From IMG/VR virus record IMGVR_UViG_3300029268_002483, positions 1-40,143 of that record: DNA of 40,143 nt, one strand, 5' to 3'. A program made the translations under genes and the position numbers. This DNA is from a virus. This document shows, piece after piece, positions 23,750-33,343 of this stretch (positions are counted from its first letter, which is position 1; every line of letters starts with the position of its first letter). Below the pieces are notes generated by a model. The model saw only the letters and a list, made by a program, of their open reading frames with translations. It was not told the origin of the DNA and ran no database searches.

Positions 23750-24151
23750 ATGGCAATAGCAGGAAAAAACGGAAAATTGTCTATTGGCACAAACAAAGTG
23801 ATCGGTATTAAAAACTGGTCACTTTCTTTAAGTGTTGACACGTTAGACACAACAACACTTGGCGAAGATTGGAAGTCCTATATTTTAGGACTAAAAGAAT
23901 GGACAGCAACAAGTGATGGCGATTATGAAATTGCAACAGAAGGCAATGAAAATGTTCAAGGCGGACTTCAAACAGCATTTCTTAATGGTTCAATCGTAAT
24001 CGTTAAAATGTATGTTGATGCAACACACTACTACACTGGCAACGCGGTAATAACAACACTTACAATTGATGATCCAGTTAGTGATGTTGTAGGAATATCA
24101 ATTGGCTTCACTGGTTGTGGGGCTTTAACTTTTGAAACAGAAGGAGAATAA
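23750..24151 (+). CDS. Major tail tube protein
   Basis: A 133-residue, beta-rich protein: MAIAGKNGKLSIGTNKV, IKNWSLSLSVDTLDTTTLGEDWK, then LTIDDPVSDVVGISIGFTGCG. This matches the TP901-1-like tail tube family. It polymerises around the tape measure. AAGGAGG stands five bases before ATG. Directly followed by the chaperone genes. Confidence 0.88.
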   Translation: MAIAGKNGKLSIGTNKVIGIKNWSLSLSVDTLDTTTLGEDWKSYILGLKEWTATSDGDYEIATEGNENVQGGLQTAFLNGSIVIVKMYVDATHYYTGNAVITTLTIDDPVSDVVGISIGFTGCGALTFETEGE

Positions 24152-24153
24152 AC

Positions 24154-24483
24154 ATGAAAAAATCAGTAACAGTTGAATTAGACAAAGCAAGGAATTTAAG
24201 GTATGGAATAAATGCCTTATGTACAATCGAAGAACTTTTAGGCAAGCCAATTACAACACTAGACTTAAATCAAATATCAATAAAAGATTTAAGAACAATT
24301 TTGTTTGCGGGTCTTGTGCATGAAGACGCCGAATTAACACCAGAAAAAGTTGGTGCTTTGATTGATGATTATACAGATATGGTCACAATCACAAATAAAC
24401 TAGGTGAAGCCTTCACCCTTGCCTTTGGTAACAACTCAAAAAACAAGAAAAGTCCTCAAACGACAACCAAAATTGGGGACTAG
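24154..24483 (+). CDS. Tail assembly chaperone, gpG-like
   Basis: A 109-residue protein, mostly helical (YGINALCTIEELLGKPI, KDLRTILFAGLVHE) as in the phage tail chaperone family. It binds the tape measure protein during tail assembly. The reading frame ends after KIGD in an unstructured tail, and the -1 frame (24432-24770) overlaps this end. An AAAAAAC slippery heptamer lies at 24438-24444, so part of the ribosomes should make the longer product. Confidence 0.88.
   Translation: MKKSVTVELDKARNLRYGINALCTIEELLGKPITTLDLNQISIKDLRTILFAGLVHEDAELTPEKVGALIDDYTDMVTITNKLGEAFTLAFGNNSKNKKSPQTTTKIGD
24438..24444 (+). other. Programmed -1 frameshift site
   Basis: In the gpG-like frame the codons are TCA AAA AAC, giving the ideal slippery heptamer A AAA AAC. 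A slip by -1 continues with CAA GAA AAG into the open second frame. This is the standard way to make gpG-gpGT proteins in long-tailed phages. Confidence 0.85.
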
Positions 24484-24770
24484 ATAAACTATATCAATTA
24501 GCGGTTGTGAAATTAGGAATAGATCCGATAAAAGCATGGGATTATACCCCTTGTGAAATTGGTTTAATGTGTGATCAATTTATTGAAAAAAAGAAAAAAA
24601 ATGTTGATGAATTGTTATTTATTGCATGGCATACAGAAGCATTTGCAAGGCAAAAAAGATTGCCAAGTTTTGAGAGAATAATTAAAGATGCACACAGACC
24701 AAAAGACAACGCTATATCAGACGCAATCCTAAAAGCAATGGCTAAAGAGAAAGGCGTAATAATTGAATAA
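24444..24770 (+). CDS. Second frame of the tail chaperone (gpGT extension)
   Basis: Joined by -1 frameshift to residue about 97 of the upstream protein, it adds QEKSSNDNQNWGLDKLYQLAV and then KLGIDPIKAWDYTPCEIGLMCDQFIE, giving a fusion of about 205 residues. The segment WDYTPCEIGLMCD has the pattern of the GT part of other phages. A GTG at 24507 could start it alone, but no ribosome binding site is near. It ends 16 nt before the tape measure gene. Confidence 0.82.
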   Translation, partial: QEKSSNDNQNWGLDKLYQLAVVKLGIDPIKAWDYTPCEIGLMCDQFIEKKKKNVDELLFIAWHTEAFARQKRLPSFERIIKDAHRPKDNAISDAILKAMAKEKGVIIE

Positions 24771-24786
24771 AGGGGGGTGATAAAGA

Positions 24787-27327
24787 GTGGCAGTTATTAG
24801 AAATCTAGTTGTTAAAATTGGTGCTGATATTAGTGGACTTTCAAAAGGCTTAAAAACAGTGCAACAGCAACTAGATAAAGTTTCTAAAAAGATGAGTAAG
24901 GTTGGTAAATCACTAACCGCTTCAATCACTATTCCCCTATTGTCGTTTGCAACACTGGCTGTTAAAGCAAGCAGTGATATTGAAACAAGTATGCAATCAG
25001 TTGAGAAAAGTTTCAATGCAACTGGCAAGCAAATGGAAGAACTTAAAGCGATAGCAAAGAAAATGAGTTCTTCAACAATTTACAGCATAAGTGAAGTTGC
25101 AAGTGCTATGAATTATTTGAAGTCGGCCGGATACTCAGTCGCACAAATGGAAAGCTCGCTTGCAACACTCACAAATTTAGCAACAGCATCAGAAGTTGAA
25201 CTTGAAACAGCAACTTCAAGTGTTGTAAAAGTTTTGGGGCAATTTAATTTAGGGGCAGACCAAACACAAAGCGTTGCAAATGTTATGTCGGCAACAATTA
25301 GCAAAACATCTCTTACACTAGATGGCTTAACAACCGCACTTGCACTTGTTGGAAAAACATCTTCAAGCGTTGGTTATTCAATTGAAGAAACATCTGGTGC
25401 AATAGCAATGCTATCAAATGCGGGTTTCTCAGCTGAAAAATCTGGCAGTTACTTAAAATCAATTTTATTGCAATTGCAATCACCAACAAGCCAAATGATA
25501 AAAGAATTAGAAAACTTAGGCTTAACAGTTGATGATATAAATCCAAAAACAAATAGTCTAACGTCAATTCTTAAAAAGTTTGCTGATGCGGGGCTAACTT
25601 CAACGCAAGCAACAAAATTGTTTGGCGATGAAGTTGACAGTGCTTTTATGTCACTTGTAAGTCAAGGTTCTGACGAATTAGATAATTTAATTTCATCAAT
25701 AACAGACACAAACTCTGCCGAAGATGAAGCACAAAAGAAATTGTCAACACTTTCAAACCAACTTAAAATTATTAAAAATCAATTAACAGAAATAGCAACT
25801 GAGTTTGGCGATGTGCTACTTCCTATGATAATAGAATTTTTGCAAAATTCTATTATGCCATTACTTGAAAAGTTCTCAAATTTAAGTGATAAATCAAAGA
25901 AGTTGATAATTAAAATTGGTGCAATAGCGGCGGCAATCGGCCCAGTTATTTTGATAGTTTCAAAACTAATAAAAGTAATAAGTTCATTAAGTGGGGTTTT
26001 CTCTTTACTTACTGGACCAGTTGGGCTTGTAATTCTTGCAATAGCGGCGGCAATTACAGTGCTTGTAACTCTTTACAAAACAAACGAAGAATTTAGAAAT
26101 AATGTTCAAGTTATTTGGGAAAAGATTAAAGACATTGTTTCAACGGTTATAAGCGATTTGAAAGCCTTTTGGGACAAATACGGGCAACAAATCCTTGATG
26201 CAGTAATCACGGTTTTTAAGGCAATTTGGGCGGTAATTTCGGCAGTTTTCAACTCAATAATGAACGGTGTTAGTGTGCTTCTTAATTACATGAAGCCTAT
26301 TTGGGAACAATTAAAAACATTGTTTATGTCATTGTGGGACGTAATAACCGAATTATATGAGTTGTTAAAGCCTATTTTTGACGTAATCGGTGCAGTCGTT
26401 GTGACTTGTTGGGCTGTTTGTAGTGGTGTTTTAGAAGGTGCAATCTCAGCCTTAGGGCCATTTATTCAAGCCATTTTGAATGTTTTGCAAATTATTACTG
26501 ATGTTATTGGTGCAATTGTTTCACTATTTAAGGGCGACTTTTCTGGTGCTTTTGAACATTTAAAAAGTATTGGAACAAATTTTGCAGACTTCTTTTCAAA
26601 TTTGTGGCAAGGTATACTCAACTTTGGCAAAGGATTTGTTGATGGTTTTGTCAATTTGTTTAATTCTCTTGGAATAAATATTGTTGGAATTTTTAATAAC
26701 GTGTTTGGTAAAATTGGAAACTTTTTTAGTAACCTTTGGTCTGGAATAAAAAATGTTACAAGCAATATTTGGAATGCCATTGTAGACACATTTGGCAACA
26801 TTGGAAATTGGTTTTCAAATTTATTTAAAGATGCGTTTAACTGGGGCAAAAACTTAATTACTATGATTGGCGATGGAATAAAATCTGCTTGGGAATGGGT
26901 TAAAGATGCGTGTAGTAATGTTATAAACACCATTAAAGGTTGGTTGGGATTTGGATCTCCCACAGAAGAAGGTCCAGGAAGATATTCAGATGAATGGGCT
27001 CCTAATTTAATGAAAATGTACACAGAAGGCATTGAAGAAGGTCTTCCCGATATTCAAAGCGCTGTAAACGATGTTGCAAGTGCATTAACAGGAATTAATG
27101 GCTCTGAACTTTCAACAGATGTTTCCACTGGCGACACTTCGGTTGGTTCAGATGTCCTTAATGGCTTGTTGCAAGCAATAAGTGTTAAAGAAAACACCAC
27201 TCAAACTCAAACTGACAAGCCAATTGAATTAAGCATTGACGGAACAGTGTTTGCAAGACTTATTTATCCATCACTAACAAAAGAATTTAAGAGAAATGGC
27301 GTTCTCATTAAAGAAGGAGGATTTTAA
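24787..27327 (+). CDS. Tail tape measure protein
   Basis: The 846 residues start with LVVKIGADISGLSKGLKTVQQQLDKV and continue with the TP901-type core (ASSDIETSMQSVEKSF, GYSIEETSGAIAMLSNAGF, QLKIIKNQLTEIATEFGDVLLPMI). Hydrophobic membrane-like segments at about 375-435 are followed by Trp-rich amphipathic repeats (FSNLWQGI, FSNLWSGIKN, WFSNLFKDAF). It sets tail length. By the rule of about 0.15 nm per residue, the tail would be about 125 nm. GTG start with GGGGGTG upstream. Confidence 0.93.
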   Translation: MAVIRNLVVKIGADISGLSKGLKTVQQQLDKVSKKMSKVGKSLTASITIPLLSFATLAVKASSDIETSMQSVEKSFNATGKQMEELKAIAKKMSSSTIYSISEVASAMNYLKSAGYSVAQMESSLATLTNLATASEVELETATSSVVKVLGQFNLGADQTQSVANVMSATISKTSLTLDGLTTALALVGKTSSSVGYSIEETSGAIAMLSNAGFSAEKSGSYLKSILLQLQSPTSQMIKELENLGLTVDDINPKTNSLTSILKKFADAGLTSTQATKLFGDEVDSAFMSLVSQGSDELDNLISSITDTNSAEDEAQKKLSTLSNQLKIIKNQLTEIATEFGDVLLPMIIEFLQNSIMPLLEKFSNLSDKSKKLIIKIGAIAAAIGPVILIVSKLIKVISSLSGVFSLLTGPVGLVILAIAAAITVLVTLYKTNEEFRNNVQVIWEKIKDIVSTVISDLKAFWDKYGQQILDAVITVFKAIWAVISAVFNSIMNGVSVLLNYMKPIWEQLKTLFMSLWDVITELYELLKPIFDVIGAVVVTCWAVCSGVLEGAISALGPFIQAILNVLQIITDVIGAIVSLFKGDFSGAFEHLKSIGTNFADFFSNLWQGILNFGKGFVDGFVNLFNSLGINIVGIFNNVFGKIGNFFSNLWSGIKNVTSNIWNAIVDTFGNIGNWFSNLFKDAFNWGKNLITMIGDGIKSAWEWVKDACSNVINTIKGWLGFGSPTEEGPGRYSDEWAPNLMKMYTEGIEEGLPDIQSAVNDVASALTGINGSELSTDVSTGDTSVGSDVLNGLLQAISVKENTTQTQTDKPIELSIDGTVFARLIYPSLTKEFKRNGVLIKEGGF

Positions 27328-27695
27328 TGATAATTTTTAAGATAAACTCAAAAACATTTGATAGAAATCCTACTTCAATCACACAGTCAAAAACAAAAAT
27401 ATTAAACAAAGATAGAACGTTAGACGGAACAATGGTCGTCGACATTGTTGCAATAAAAGATGTCATAAATGTTGAATGGTCACTTATGTATAATGCAGAT
27501 TTTAGAAAATTGATAAATGAAATTTCTATTAGCGGTTTTTGCACAATTGACTATTTTGATGGCGATACCACCATAGCCACTACAATGAAAAGTATAACAG
27601 CAATGCCTAGTGATATAACCTACGAACAGTTCTATGACTATTTAACAAATATGATAATTTGGAAAAACGTTAAAGTTTCGTTCACAGAGAGGTAA
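27327..27695 (+). CDS. Tail protein of unknown family, distal-tail position
   Basis: A 122-residue, beta-rich protein (FKINSKTFDRNP, DGTMVVDIVAIKDVINVEW). Its ATG overlaps the tape measure stop. Small proteins in this place are distal tail or tail-hub proteins. I do not recognise the family. Confidence 0.65.
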   Translation: MIIFKINSKTFDRNPTSITQSKTKILNKDRTLDGTMVVDIVAIKDVINVEWSLMYNADFRKLINEISISGFCTIDYFDGDTTIATTMKSITAMPSDITYEQFYDYLTNMIIWKNVKVSFTER

Positions 27696-27697
27696 AT

Positions 27698-29512
27698 ATG
27701 GGATATGAAGATCAAGTAAGAAAGTTGCACGGCAAAGTTAAGATAATTTATCAAGATGCAGATGCATCATATGAAATTGCGATTTCAACTTCTGGCAATT
27801 CCCGTTTATCTTTTCCCGTTCAAACTTATCAAGGCAATATATCGCCCACAGTTAAAGCGTGTACGATGGAAGGCAACTCAACGATGAATGGCGAGTTTCA
27901 AATGATGGACTATGATTGCATAATTGGTTGGTGGTCAGACACGTTGTGTAATAGTAATGGTGAATATTTAGAAGGCAGTTATCCTTATCTTGAAATGGAC
28001 TTTATCAAACGACCTATCAATCAATGGACAGTTATTGGCGATGGAAAATTAAATCAATATCCAGTAGATTTTGACATCATTCTTTACGATGAAAATAGCG
28101 AGATTTTAGTTTCAAGAAGTGTAACAAATAACACCGAAGTTCAAGTCACAATTAAATTTGACCAAACCTATACTGATGTAAAAATAATTAAACTAATAAT
28201 AAAGAAATGGTCAACACCAAATGCTGTAGTAAAAATACTACAGTTTTTTGACATTTTGGAAGAGTTTTACGAAGGCACAGACATAAAAGAATTTGAAGTG
28301 CTGGAAGAACTTGCAACTGATGGCGAAGGTGTTAGTTATGGAATTAACTCAAACACAATGTCGGTTAGTATTTACAATAGAGAAAGAAAGTTTGATATTG
28401 GCTACTTAAAAGACTTTTTGTTGCTTGATAGAAAGGTCATTCCTTATATCGGGATTGAAGATGAACAAGGTAATATAGCATACTCTCAACTTGGTGTGTT
28501 TTACTCTGATGAATGGAGTGTTCCACAAAACCAACAATGGGTAAAATTGAAATGCCTTGATAGATTGTTAAAGTTTCAAAAAATGACCTATATTGGCTTT
28601 CCATTTAGTCAAAATGTTTCATTAAAAACAATAACTGCTGATATTTTAGACAATGCTGGTTTAAGCGGAAATGAATATGAGATTGATGATGCACTAGATT
28701 TAATGTTAGTGTCTTATGCTTTTCTTGGCAAAAAATCGGTTTGGGACGCACTTCAAGATGTTTGCAATGCGGGGCTTTGTCGAGTTTATACAACAAGAGA
28801 AAACAAAGTAAAAGTTTCGGTGGAAAATTTAACGGTGGAAAATTGTGACATAACAATAACACCAAACAAGATGTTTGAATTTGAAACACAAACAAGGAAA
28901 ACAGACTTTTCAAACCATATTGAAGTTGATTATTCAGACATTAACGCAAGTTTAAGTGAAACAACAAGGCAAGTGGTTTATTCAAACATAATCACAATTG
29001 ATGCTAACTCAAAAAGAGCAATGATAGTTGACTTTTCGCAAGATGTTATAGACGCATATATGACCTATTTACCGATAACAAACATTCACTTAAATTATTT
29101 TAATTCAAGCATAAATTGTGGAAAGTTTGAACTGGAAAATCTATCAAATGAAACGGCAACGGTAAGCATAGAGATAACCGGTCTTGCAATTTCGGTAAAC
29201 AAGCAAACGGTTATTATAGAAGATGAAGTATCGGTTTCAAACTATGGTGTTATGTCTTTCAAACACACTTCAAGTGATTTGATTCAAACTTATGCAAGAG
29301 CGGTTGAAATTGGCGACTATTTTATGAGTATTCTTAATCAAGGCGCAGGAACACTGAGAATAAGTTTTAGGGGCAATCCACAGCTATTTCTTGAAGATAA
29401 GTTCACATGCGTTGATAGATTTGGAATTTCAAAAGAATATATCGCCACTTATAACCGATTTACATTTAACGGTGGATTAAAACAAGAAACAAAAGCAAGG
29501 GAGGTAACCTAA
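27698..29512 (+). CDS. Tail tip/baseplate hub-like protein
   Basis: The 604 residues have no enzyme motif. Residues 1-190 are beta-rich and possibly carbohydrate-binding like (GEYLEGSYPYLEMDF, LIIKKWSTPNA). Residues about 200-450 resemble hub domains (SVSIYNRERKFDIGYLKDFLLLDRKVIPYIGIEDEQGN, then ADILDNAGLSG). The C-terminus ends TFNGGLKQETKAREV. The gene follows the small distal tail gene by two bases and lies before the fibre genes. Probably forms the tail tip. Confidence 0.75.
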   Translation: MGYEDQVRKLHGKVKIIYQDADASYEIAISTSGNSRLSFPVQTYQGNISPTVKACTMEGNSTMNGEFQMMDYDCIIGWWSDTLCNSNGEYLEGSYPYLEMDFIKRPINQWTVIGDGKLNQYPVDFDIILYDENSEILVSRSVTNNTEVQVTIKFDQTYTDVKIIKLIIKKWSTPNAVVKILQFFDILEEFYEGTDIKEFEVLEELATDGEGVSYGINSNTMSVSIYNRERKFDIGYLKDFLLLDRKVIPYIGIEDEQGNIAYSQLGVFYSDEWSVPQNQQWVKLKCLDRLLKFQKMTYIGFPFSQNVSLKTITADILDNAGLSGNEYEIDDALDLMLVSYAFLGKKSVWDALQDVCNAGLCRVYTTRENKVKVSVENLTVENCDITITPNKMFEFETQTRKTDFSNHIEVDYSDINASLSETTRQVVYSNIITIDANSKRAMIVDFSQDVIDAYMTYLPITNIHLNYFNSSINCGKFELENLSNETATVSIEITGLAISVNKQTVIIEDEVSVSNYGVMSFKHTSSDLIQTYARAVEIGDYFMSILNQGAGTLRISFRGNPQLFLEDKFTCVDRFGISKEYIATYNRFTFNGGLKQETKAREVT

Positions 29513-29514
29513 AA

Positions 29515-29715
29515 ATGGCAACAGTAAATAATCAATGGTCAGAACCAAAAAGTGATTATATAAGCACTGATCAAGTGCGACCAGAAATATTCAATACTTT
29601 GGCAACAAATGAAAAGCATTTAAAAGAAATAGCTTGCATGGTTATTGTGAAAAAAGTAGTTAATTCAGCCGAAGTTGAAACGATAGCAAATAGCATTGTT
29701 TTAGTGGAAGAGTAA
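29515..29715 (+). CDS. Small protein between tail tip and fibre genes
   Basis: A 66-residue protein (KSDYISTDQVRPEIFNTLATNEKHLKEI). GGGAGG lies 11 bases before ATG. The pattern YISTDQVRPEIFNTLA resembles N-terminal parts of tail fibre connectors. Function unknown. Confidence 0.6.
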   Translation: MATVNNQWSEPKSDYISTDQVRPEIFNTLATNEKHLKEIACMVIVKKVVNSAEVETIANSIVLVEE

Positions 29716-29727
29716 AGGAGAAATAAA

Positions 29728-30240
29728 ATGGCATATAAACCATACATAAAAAATGCTGATGATACCTTAACAGAGATACCATTGGTTGCAGAAAAGGCCA
29801 CTAAAGATGGCAATGGCAACAACATTGTAAACACTTATGCAACAAAAAGTGGAACAGAAGCATTAACAAACAAAACCTACAATGGTTATACATTAAAAAA
29901 TGCATGTGCTAAGGACATTGCGGATAGTTCATCGGCCGAAGCAATTGGCACGGGAACAAACTTGTCAACAGAAAGAGATATCTATAACGGACTGCCTACC
30001 ATTAATGGTTCACATTCGTATAACAAAGACACGAACATTTATGCACCTAGTTCGCAATTATCAGCATCAACTGAAAAAAGATATTTGGTTGGTTCAAGTT
30101 CTCAATCTTCTTTGGCAAGTGAGAATACAAATGCAAATTGCTACATGGAAAATGGGCATTTGTTTAGTAATGGTAACAAGGTTGTAAATAGTGCAATGTT
30201 TGTTTTGAATGGCACAACTTTAACAATAACAACTAATTAA
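29728..30240 (+). CDS. Tail fibre-like protein
   Basis: A 170-residue protein rich in Asn, Thr, Ser and Gly. It starts MAYKPYIKNADDTLTEIPLVAEKATKDGNGNNIVNTYATK (split here by eye into a fibre-type connector and repeats) and ends with a small Asn-rich beta part. No signal peptide. It lies before the large adhesin and may be a side fibre or its adaptor. AAAGGAG lies eight bases before ATG. Confidence 0.6.
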   Translation: MAYKPYIKNADDTLTEIPLVAEKATKDGNGNNIVNTYATKSGTEALTNKTYNGYTLKNACAKDIADSSSAEAIGTGTNLSTERDIYNGLPTINGSHSYNKDTNIYAPSSQLSASTEKRYLVGSSSQSSLASENTNANCYMENGHLFSNGNKVVNSAMFVLNGTTLTITTN

Positions 30241-30249
30241 GGAGAAAAT

Positions 30250-32685
30250 ATGAGTTTAATTGTAAATGAAACTGAAATAGAAAAAGTTATATACAATGGT
30301 ACAGAACTAGATTCAGTTTTTCATAATGGTTTAGAAGTGTTTTCTTCTGCAAGAGATGTTACCTATTTGCTTACAAACTTAATTCAAGTTTTGTGTCCAA
30401 CAAAAGTAAAAAGTGGTGGAACTTTGGTTGCAACCATTACGGGTTCAACGGGTTATTTAACACCAGAAACAATAAGTGTAACTATGGACGGGACTGCACT
30501 AACAACTACAACAACTAACAATTCATATTTTACTTATGATGCAAACACAGGAACAATTACCGTTGTAAATTGTGTCGGTATAATCAACATAACTGCAACA
30601 ACAAATCTTATATATACCACATTGTGGACATTTTCTTCTAATTCAGTTACAAGATATAACGGATCTGAAAACACAGTCGTAGTGCCTTATTGCTACAAAG
30701 CATATACTAGAAATAATACAAGTTATTATGTTATTGCAAGTGCAAGTACTAGCGGATACACAAACATAACAAAAATTGCAGATAGTATGTTCTATGGCGT
30801 TACTACACTTAGGGCAATAACATTCCCTAGCGTTTTAACAACAATAGGAACAGAATCCTTTAGGGGTTGCACAAACTTGCAAACGGTTACTACAACGGGT
30901 GTGACAACTATTGGTTCATCAGCATTTTATGGTTGCATTTCACTTACCTCATTTAGTAAATGTGCAACAACAGTTGGAAATTATGCTTTCTATAATTGCT
31001 ATAATTTATCCGTTTATGGATCAGCAAGTGGTTCACTTACCTTTTATCATGTCGGTCAATATTCATTTTGGAATTGCACTAGTTTGACTGGAACAGCAAC
31101 GGAATCGGGGGCAATAGCCGCATCGGTGGCATATTCAATTGGCACTTTTGCTTTTGCAAAAACAAACATTACAAGTTTTGTTTTATTAAATGTAAATTCC
31201 AAAGCAAATGCATCATATGGAAGTGGTTGTTTCTCAAGCAATTCTTTGTGGACAATAACTTTAAACACGTCAAATTCTTACAATCCTTACACTTTGGTTA
31301 TTCATTCGTCTACTGCAAGTAGCGATGGTGGAACATACAAATATATCTACGGCGGTTATGTTACAAGTGGTAGCGGAAAAATTGTTTCTGGTGATTATGT
31401 TCCATATACTTATGTTTGGGTTTATTGGCATAACTATAGTGCATCATCTTATTGCAGTAATATCACAACAGGTGGCGGAAACTTTGGACATGCTTTCATT
31501 GAACCATCAAGCTCAGCATCAGCCGGATTTACATTCCATGCAAATTGCGTAAATGCAACAACAAGCACTAGCACTTTCAAGTCAGCATATGCAAATGTTA
31601 GATATTACACAATGAAAGAAGATCACACCGCAGTATCTGCTAAAAATGAAACAATTTATACAGAAACGGGGTCAGTAACGCCAACTCATGGTGTTGGTTA
31701 TTGGTGGTATCCATATTCTTATGTCACAGCACAAAGTTCGGGTTGCGTTGCCTTTGACACACCAATCACTTTGGCAGATGGAACAACAAAACTTATTCAA
31801 GATGTAACATTCAAGGATAGAATTTTAAGATTTAATCATGACACGGGTAAAATTGACACGGCCTATTGTCATTGGATGAACAAAGATGAAACTGCTGATA
31901 AATATTACAAAGTTACATTTAGTGATGGTTCGTTTATTAAATTTATATATCCACATGCAATGTATAGTTTGGACGCAAATGCCTATGTTCAAATAACAGA
32001 TGAAAATAACTTCCATGTTGGAACAAGAGTTGCAAAACAAAACTTTAACAATGGAAATCCAGTTATCACAGAAGCATCGGTTGTTTCAATCGATATAGTT
32101 TTTGAAACAATTCATTTCTGTGAAGTTGTGACAAACGGATATTTGAACTGCTTTGCAAGCAATATGCTTATAACAGAACCATTTACAACTTTATTTCAAA
32201 ATATGTATGGATTTAATGAAGATATGATTTACAAATCAGAAGAACGAAAACAATATCTTGATGGAACATATCAAGGATATTTGTTCTCGCACGATTACAT
32301 TAAAGATGATTTGAGAATTACATACAAAGATGACTATGGATTTAGGGCTGAAGAATGGGGAATGCTTGTGGAAAACAATTTGATTGATGCTGATGCAATT
32401 CACCAAATGATTGATGGATTTGTTAACAGTTCAGAACATAAAGTGGAAACATTAAAAGATATTGATGGCGATAACATATGGCCAGTAACCACTGACCTTG
32501 ATGGTGCATCAAATATTGATAACTTAATGTTTAAAGAAGCAACGGAATACACACTTCCAGCAAACAACGATGTTGATTTTGTCGGCTGGTGTTGTTCTGC
32601 TGACAATAAACTATATCAATCTGGCGAAAAGTATATAGTAAAATTTGGAACGCACTTCACAGCCAAATATAACAAGGGGGAATAA
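30250..32685 (+). CDS. Large tail adhesin with BspA-type leucine-rich repeats and a Hint domain
   Basis: The 811 residues, in order: connector (1-40; IEKVIYNGTELDSVFHNGLEVF), a Thr-rich Ig-like part (to about 120), BspA/LRR_5 repeats (about 180-310: MFYGVTTLRAITFP, SFRGCTNLQTV, AFYGCISLTSF), a Ser/Tyr-rich part, then a Hint (intein-like) domain at 499-638: GCVAFDTPITLADGTTKLI starting with Cys499, block B-like FIYPHAMYSLD with His, and ETIHFCEVV...NCFASNMLI. The last part ends with an InlB B-repeat-like segment (VDFVGWCCSADNKLYQSGEKY). LRR and InlB-type repeats bind surfaces. The Hint domain suggests self-cleavage at Cys499. AAGGAG lies five bases before ATG. Confidence 0.8.
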   Translation: MSLIVNETEIEKVIYNGTELDSVFHNGLEVFSSARDVTYLLTNLIQVLCPTKVKSGGTLVATITGSTGYLTPETISVTMDGTALTTTTTNNSYFTYDANTGTITVVNCVGIINITATTNLIYTTLWTFSSNSVTRYNGSENTVVVPYCYKAYTRNNTSYYVIASASTSGYTNITKIADSMFYGVTTLRAITFPSVLTTIGTESFRGCTNLQTVTTTGVTTIGSSAFYGCISLTSFSKCATTVGNYAFYNCYNLSVYGSASGSLTFYHVGQYSFWNCTSLTGTATESGAIAASVAYSIGTFAFAKTNITSFVLLNVNSKANASYGSGCFSSNSLWTITLNTSNSYNPYTLVIHSSTASSDGGTYKYIYGGYVTSGSGKIVSGDYVPYTYVWVYWHNYSASSYCSNITTGGGNFGHAFIEPSSSASAGFTFHANCVNATTSTSTFKSAYANVRYYTMKEDHTAVSAKNETIYTETGSVTPTHGVGYWWYPYSYVTAQSSGCVAFDTPITLADGTTKLIQDVTFKDRILRFNHDTGKIDTAYCHWMNKDETADKYYKVTFSDGSFIKFIYPHAMYSLDANAYVQITDENNFHVGTRVAKQNFNNGNPVITEASVVSIDIVFETIHFCEVVTNGYLNCFASNMLITEPFTTLFQNMYGFNEDMIYKSEERKQYLDGTYQGYLFSHDYIKDDLRITYKDDYGFRAEEWGMLVENNLIDADAIHQMIDGFVNSSEHKVETLKDIDGDNIWPVTTDLDGASNIDNLMFKEATEYTLPANNDVDFVGWCCSADNKLYQSGEKYIVKFGTHFTAKYNKGE

Positions 32686-32979
32686 ATGGTAGCAATAATA
32701 ATCAGTATTGGTTCATCAGTAGTTGCAGGAATGGTTTTATACTTCCTGCAACACTATTTTAAAAAGAAAGAAAAGAATGATGAAACAAGAGAAAAAATTC
32801 AAAATGACAAGGATAAACTTGTTATCAAAAGTATCAATGCCGTTGGCAATCTCACCGTTGCAAATTCCATTGCTTTAAGAGATGGAAAGACAAATGGTGA
32901 AATGCATAAAGCATTAAACGATTATAAAAAAGTTGAAACAGAAATGCTAAACTTTTTGATTGAAAATTCTAATAAATAA
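32686..32979 (+). CDS. Small membrane-anchored phage protein
   Basis: The 97 residues have one N-terminal membrane helix (VAIIISIGSSVVAGMVLYFL), a basic stop-transfer (KKKEK) and a helical, charged remainder. Position between adhesin and the holin-like gene suggests a lysis accessory protein, similar in shape to XhlA-type or holin-partner proteins. GGGGG lies six bases before ATG; it starts one base after the adhesin stop. Confidence 0.65.
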   Translation: MVAIIISIGSSVVAGMVLYFLQHYFKKKEKNDETREKIQNDKDKLVIKSINAVGNLTVANSIALRDGKTNGEMHKALNDYKKVETEMLNFLIENSNK

Positions 32980-32991
32980 GGAGAGAAAAAT

Positions 32992-33327
32992 ATGTTAGAA
33001 ATAATTTGTGTGCCAGTGATTGTTTCACTGGTTTTTTCATTAATGGAACTTTACAAAAAATTCATTGCAAAAGACAGTGAAAAACTTGTTAGGATAATTC
33101 CTATTATTGCTTGCGTTGTTGGAATTGCATCTGGGATTGTTTGCTTTTATGCTTTCCCCACAATAATTTCAGCCACAAACATTTTTGTGGCAATTCTAAT
33201 TGGTGGCGCAAGTGGTCTTTCTGCAACAGGTTGCAATCAAATCTTTAAACAACTTGCCAAATTCGGCATAGAAGTCAAAGAAACCGAAAGCACAACAGAC
33301 AAAGAAATAGATAATACAAAAAAATAA
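32992..33327 (+). CDS. Holin-like membrane protein
   Basis: A 111-residue protein with three hydrophobic helices (residues 3-20, 36-58, 60-85) and a charged C-terminus (EVKETESTTDKE). The segment GGASGLSATGCNQIFKQL resembles the end of several phage holins. It probably makes the lysis pore. AAGGAG lies nine bases before ATG. The lytic enzyme usually encoded beside it is missing. Confidence 0.75.
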   Translation: MLEIICVPVIVSLVFSLMELYKKFIAKDSEKLVRIIPIIACVVGIASGIVCFYAFPTIISATNIFVAILIGGASGLSATGCNQIFKQLAKFGIEVKETESTTDKEIDNTKK

Positions 33328-33343
33328 GGAAGTTATCAAATTA

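Noticed and set aside
26466-27032. 188-codon open frame on the minus strand
   Set aside because: It lies opposite the tape measure gene, has no ribosome binding site and no family pattern; a shadow frame.
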